From positions 1,116,001 through 1,180,000 of the forward strand of contig JAPXFQ010002640.1 in the NCBI GenBank assembly GCA_028564705.1: 64,000 bases of DNA. Reading direction: 5' to 3'. The DNA comes from Apricaphanius iberus (Eukaryota > Chordata > Actinopteri > Cyprinodontiformes > Aphaniidae). Numbering within the stretch: the stretch's first letter is position 1; each line of letters begins with the position of its first letter. Shown in pieces: positions 61,101 to 64,000 of the stretch. The position numbers and the translations under genes were made by a program. Below the pieces are notes generated by a model. It did not search any database, had not been told where the DNA came from, and worked only from the letters and a program-made list of their open reading frames with translations.

Positions 61101-61740
61101 TTAGTTATGCTGCTATAGGTTTAGACTGTTGGAGGATAGACTGACCACTTTTCTTCTCTCTTCTACTTTTTTCGTCTACCACTCTCCAAATATATTTTTC
61201 CTGCTGTTATTGCGATTGTTAACCTAGTTTTCTCTTAGTATTTTCTCCCCAAACGCTCCACACGATCTGGTACCCTGCTCAACTATAAAATCCCCTGCTG
61301 GATGGGGAACATCAGTACGGATGATTCTCAAAGTCACCAAGCATCCTCCATGCTGTCTCTTCTCTGTCTTCTCAGACCCCCAGACGGTCGTGGCAGACCG
61401 CATGTACTGAACCAGGTTCTGCCGGAGGTTTCTTCCTGTTAAAGGGGAGTTTTTCCTCTCCACTGTCGCTACATGCTTGCTCAGTATGAGGGATTGCTGA
61501 GGAATAGCTGTGGTTGGAGCCTGCATGATCCGGGCACATCCTCATGTCGATGGCTCAACGCAATCTGCTGGGATTCCTTACACAGAAAACGTTTAACTGA
61601 TTGAAATGTTTGTATAATTGTATTGAAATGACTTTTGTTGTAAAGTGCCTTGAGATGACATTTGTTGTTAATTGGGACAGACAGTCATGTTTCGTCTATT
61701 TCAAGTCCATTTCAAGCTTAAGTCTTTATGTTCGTGATCA

Positions 61741-61862
61741 TTCAAATACAACTTCCTTCACAGGAGTGGGGAGTTCGTCTTGTAATCCAAGGGTTCAAGC
61801 CCCCATTCTGTCTGTCTTGGTCATCGTGTCCTTGGGCAAGACACTTCACCTGTTGCCTACTC
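61741..61862 (+). repeat. tRNA-derived repeat fragment
   Basis: AGGGTTCAAGCCCCCATTCT (B-box like) followed by GTGTCCTTGGGCAAGACACT, the body of a fish tRNA-related SINE; same family as 31275. Confidence 0.5.
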
Positions 61863-62524
61863 ATCTACAGTGAGTAAAAGGTGGTTTTGGAACAGATAAA
61901 ACAAACGAACAAACCTCTTAAAGGTCCCATATTATGCTACATTTAGAAAAAAATAATATTTCAATGAGGCCCCCAGAGTATATATTTGCCGTGTGTGCAG
62001 GAAAATTCCTCTCAGATTAGGCATACAGCATGTATCTGAAACCTCCTGATTCTGGACAAGCTGTTTTGGTTGCACTGTGGCTTTAATGCAATGAGCTGCT
62101 GCTTTCCACGCCCCCTCCCTCCCGGAGGCCGTGCCCCCACCAAGTCGCAACCATGACAACGCAGTCAGAGTTTGTAATGATGGCCGCTAGCAGGAGCGCG
62201 ATATTCCAAACTGATATATTTGACCCTGAATCTGAGATCATTGATTAGCAGCAGCTGTTGTTGCGTGAAATTCGTTATCTTGGCATTACAAGCTGCAACC
62301 AAGTGTGCGGACCAGCCGCTAATGTAGTCTAGTCTCTCCGTCAAAACCCCCGCAACACCCACCGCTCCTCCTCCGTTCTCAGGAGCAAATCTAACGTCAA
62401 CATATAAACATTAAAAGCCTTTTCACTAATGCCCAATAGTAACAGCATTCATGTAAAAAGGCTACAGCTGCTGTGACCGTTCTATACTACGCGTCAGTGG
62501 TATAATGAGACAGAAAGTTTCGTT

Positions 62525-62750
62525 TCACACACAGCTGCATAGCTAACAGCTACAGCTGACGTTACACAGCTAATCGCTACAGCTACACAGCTAACCTTAC
62601 ACAACTAAAAGCTACAGCTAACGTTGCACGGCTAACAGCTACAGCTGACGTTACACAGCTAATCGCTACAGCTACACAACTAACCTTACACAGCTAAGAG
62701 CTACAGCACACACACAGCTACACAGCTAACAGCTACACAGCTAACGCTCG
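62525..62750. repeat. tandem repeat of AGCTACAGCTAAC units
   Basis: Short units (ACACAGCTAACAGCTAC and variants, about 12-18 bases) are arranged in a higher-order period of 89 bases: ACAGCTGACGTTACACAGCT recurs at 62552 and 62641. Located within the TTAA element, next to the presumed 3' side of the THAP exon. Confidence 0.75.
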
Positions 62751-62819
62751 GTCTATATTGCCAACACATCACTCACATTGATTAAACATGGTAAAACATG
62801 ACATCTTACCTCCTCTGAT

Positions 62820-63124
62820 GTTGAAGGCGGCTCACGGAGAGTTGGTATGGCTCCAACATTCAGCCACAGTTTAGTGGCAAAGCCTGACTGGAACTGAAAC
62901 AGGTTACTGAAAGACTCCGGTGTAAAATGCTTAGCACATACATGTAGTATTTTCGGGACCGTTCCAGGAGAGTTTCCCTCAAAAATAAAAGATATCCACT
63001 GGGTCCTCACATCTTCTTGTGTTGGAACTGCAAAAAGACTTTTGTCTTGGTTGTTGCAGCTTGCAACAGAGCAGCTGGCGTGTCGTCCTTTCCCACTGGG
63101 CATTGTCGGTGGCGTGTTGCTCAA
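62820..63124 (-). CDS. THAP-type zinc-finger exon inside the TTAA element
   Basis: Open frame on the minus strand starting at ATG 63124. It encodes a THAP domain at residues about 15-92: CSVASC (C-x4-C), a W in TQWISF, HVCAKHFTPESF (C-x2-H), and GAIPTL in place of the family's AVPT(I/L). All four zinc ligands are present. The frame runs on to 62753, but a consensus donor (GAG before GTAAGA) at 62820/62819 suggests the exon ends there, with the rest of a transposase or host gene spliced on. THAP domains bind DNA in P-element/Kolobok transposases and in host THAP proteins. The next exon is not visible, so expression is unproven. Confidence 0.65.
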
Positions 63125-63199
63125 TGTGGCAGACGGCAGTAGCTTAGAGGAGGGCTTATCTTCACAGGTGAAAGTGGGACGGCCTAGTGGGATGGGCCA

Positions 63200-63227
63200 G
63201 GTCCTCTACATACGTATGTAGAGGACC
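63200..63227. repeat. 28-base perfect palindrome
   Basis: Centre TACATACGTATGTA, with arms extending to GGTCCTC and GAGGACC. All 14 base pairs match with no spacer. Lies about 175 bases from the right end of the TTAA element and 76 bases upstream of the THAP start codon. Confidence 0.9.
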
Positions 63228-63404
63228 CAAATAGAAACAGCTTGTGGGAGGCTCTTTCACAGAAATGCAGGGAAGGAGAGATACTGAGAGATACTGAGAG
63301 CACAGACTTGCACACACTTCAGGGGGTCTCCACAGACACCGGTAACTTATAATTATGAGTGAAAAACATGAAAAAGTGCATTTTGCATAATATGGGACCT
63401 TTAA

Positions 63405-64000
63405 GCTCTAGGCTGTTTTTTTTTCTGAATTTGGCATACCTGCACTCTGGAAGGCTTTTCACAACTTGTAAAAAGGTCTAAAATTATTAAAGTGCTCTCA
63501 TATAAGAAGCTCTATGTGGATACTGTTAATGTGAAAATTCGCAAGAAAATCATAGTGGGCATAAGTAATTGAGGTTGAAAAACAGAAAATATTAATTCCG
63601 CCTGAACAAATACACATTATAGTTAGCTGAGCAGCTTTTTTTCATGGTAAAAAAGTAAATAAAAATCATAATAGTAACTACTCACTCTTTTTTACTTTAG
63701 ACCAACTGTTGGTATCTGTAATAACAAATAATTGAAGGTTATTGAGGTTTCTGATTGAAAAAATGTCTATGCGGAATCCAGCTGTGCCAAATTTGGCACA
63801 GTTTGGCACAATTTGTTTTGAACAATTTAATTTGTCAAGTAAAATAGGATCAAATAAACTAGAGAAGAATCTCCACGATTCTCTGTCCCTGATAATACCC
63901 GTACTTAGCTGGCCAGAACCCTGACCAATGAAAAAGAAGAATACAGAGGGACTCGGGCTGTAATGCTGCATTCCATTTGTCTCGGACACTCGGGCGTCCA
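63405..64000. other. intergenic sequence to the window end
   Basis: AT-rich. No exon or repeat family recognised. Confidence 0.4.

Larger units (their letters stand above)
57430..61675 (+). mobile_element. nearly full-length but broken L2-type LINE
   Basis: 4.2 kb non-LTR retrotransposon on the + strand. Order: 5' region (57430-57870), ORF1 with a CxxC...CxxC finger and an esterase-like domain (57874-58751), then ORF2 with remains of an endonuclease (58850-59560), reverse transcriptase (59715-60400), thumb/C-terminus (60467-61100) and a 3' UTR ending GATGACATTTGTTGTTAATT. Stops, frameshifts and deletions throughout make it inactive. The clade is assigned from the sequence motifs and 3' end type. 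Confidence 0.8.
61922..63400. mobile_element. TTAA-flanked Kolobok-like DNA transposon, 1479 bp
   Basis: The termini AGGTCCCATATTATGC and GCATAATATGGGACCT are perfect 16-base inverted repeats, and TTAA is exact on both sides (61918-61921, 63401-63404). It carries a minus-strand THAP-domain exon (62820-63124), a tandem-repeat block (62525-62750) and a 28-base palindrome (63200-63227). TTAA duplication together with a THAP domain points to the Kolobok superfamily; piggyBac shares the TTAA but not the THAP. The catalytic domain is not present, so this copy is non-autonomous. Confidence 0.8.

Overview
This window looks like a teleost fish chromosome. The evidence is one vertebrate multi-exon gene plus dense fish-type repeats: L2-like LINEs, Tc1, hAT and TTAA-flanked DNA transposons, a Gypsy LTR and tRNA-derived SINE pieces. 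The + strand of 2079-15336 carries the 3' half of a tenascin-C gene (tnc). Its thirteen features here (one gene entry plus twelve coding exons) encode four fibronectin type III repeats and the whole C-terminal fibrinogen-like globe, ending in a stop codon and a short 3' UTR with a polyadenylation signal near 15858. Repeat identity and the exon pattern (one single-exon repeat, three split repeats, five fibrinogen exons) match the D-6-7-8-FBG end of vertebrate tenascin-C. The N-terminal heptad/EGF part and earlier FNIII repeats lie upstream of the window.

Layout. 1-2078: tnc intron with a short hAT-like element (638-965). 2079-15336: tnc; its introns hold LINE fragments, a 1.4 kb hAT-like element, an antisense L2 3' end and a degenerate Tc1 copy. 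15337-15880: 3' UTR. 15880-64000: about 48 kb in which I recognise no host gene. It holds an antisense LINE (17.4-18.2 kb), several short DNA transposons whose borders can be placed by target-site duplications (17005, 21087, 23028, 24679, 36098, 39636), a solo Gypsy LTR end (26.4-26.9 kb), a hAT transposase relic (29.8-30.2 kb), a (GA)63 tract, a 780-base purine-rich strand, and three L2-type LINE copies crowded at 54.3-61.7 kb. The last of these is nearly full length but broken. At 61922-63400 a 1479-base TTAA-flanked element with 16-base perfect terminal inverted repeats encodes an intact THAP zinc-finger exon on the minus strand.

I see no operons, CRISPR arrays, rRNA or intact tRNA genes, and no prokaryotic features. 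Almost everything outside tnc is transposon-derived or unassigned intergenic DNA. The most interesting non-gene items are the THAP-carrying TTAA element with its 28-base perfect palindrome, the set of three TTAA elements, and the hAT-like elements with recognisable 8-base target duplications. All splice sites and element borders were read by eye; nothing was aligned by software.
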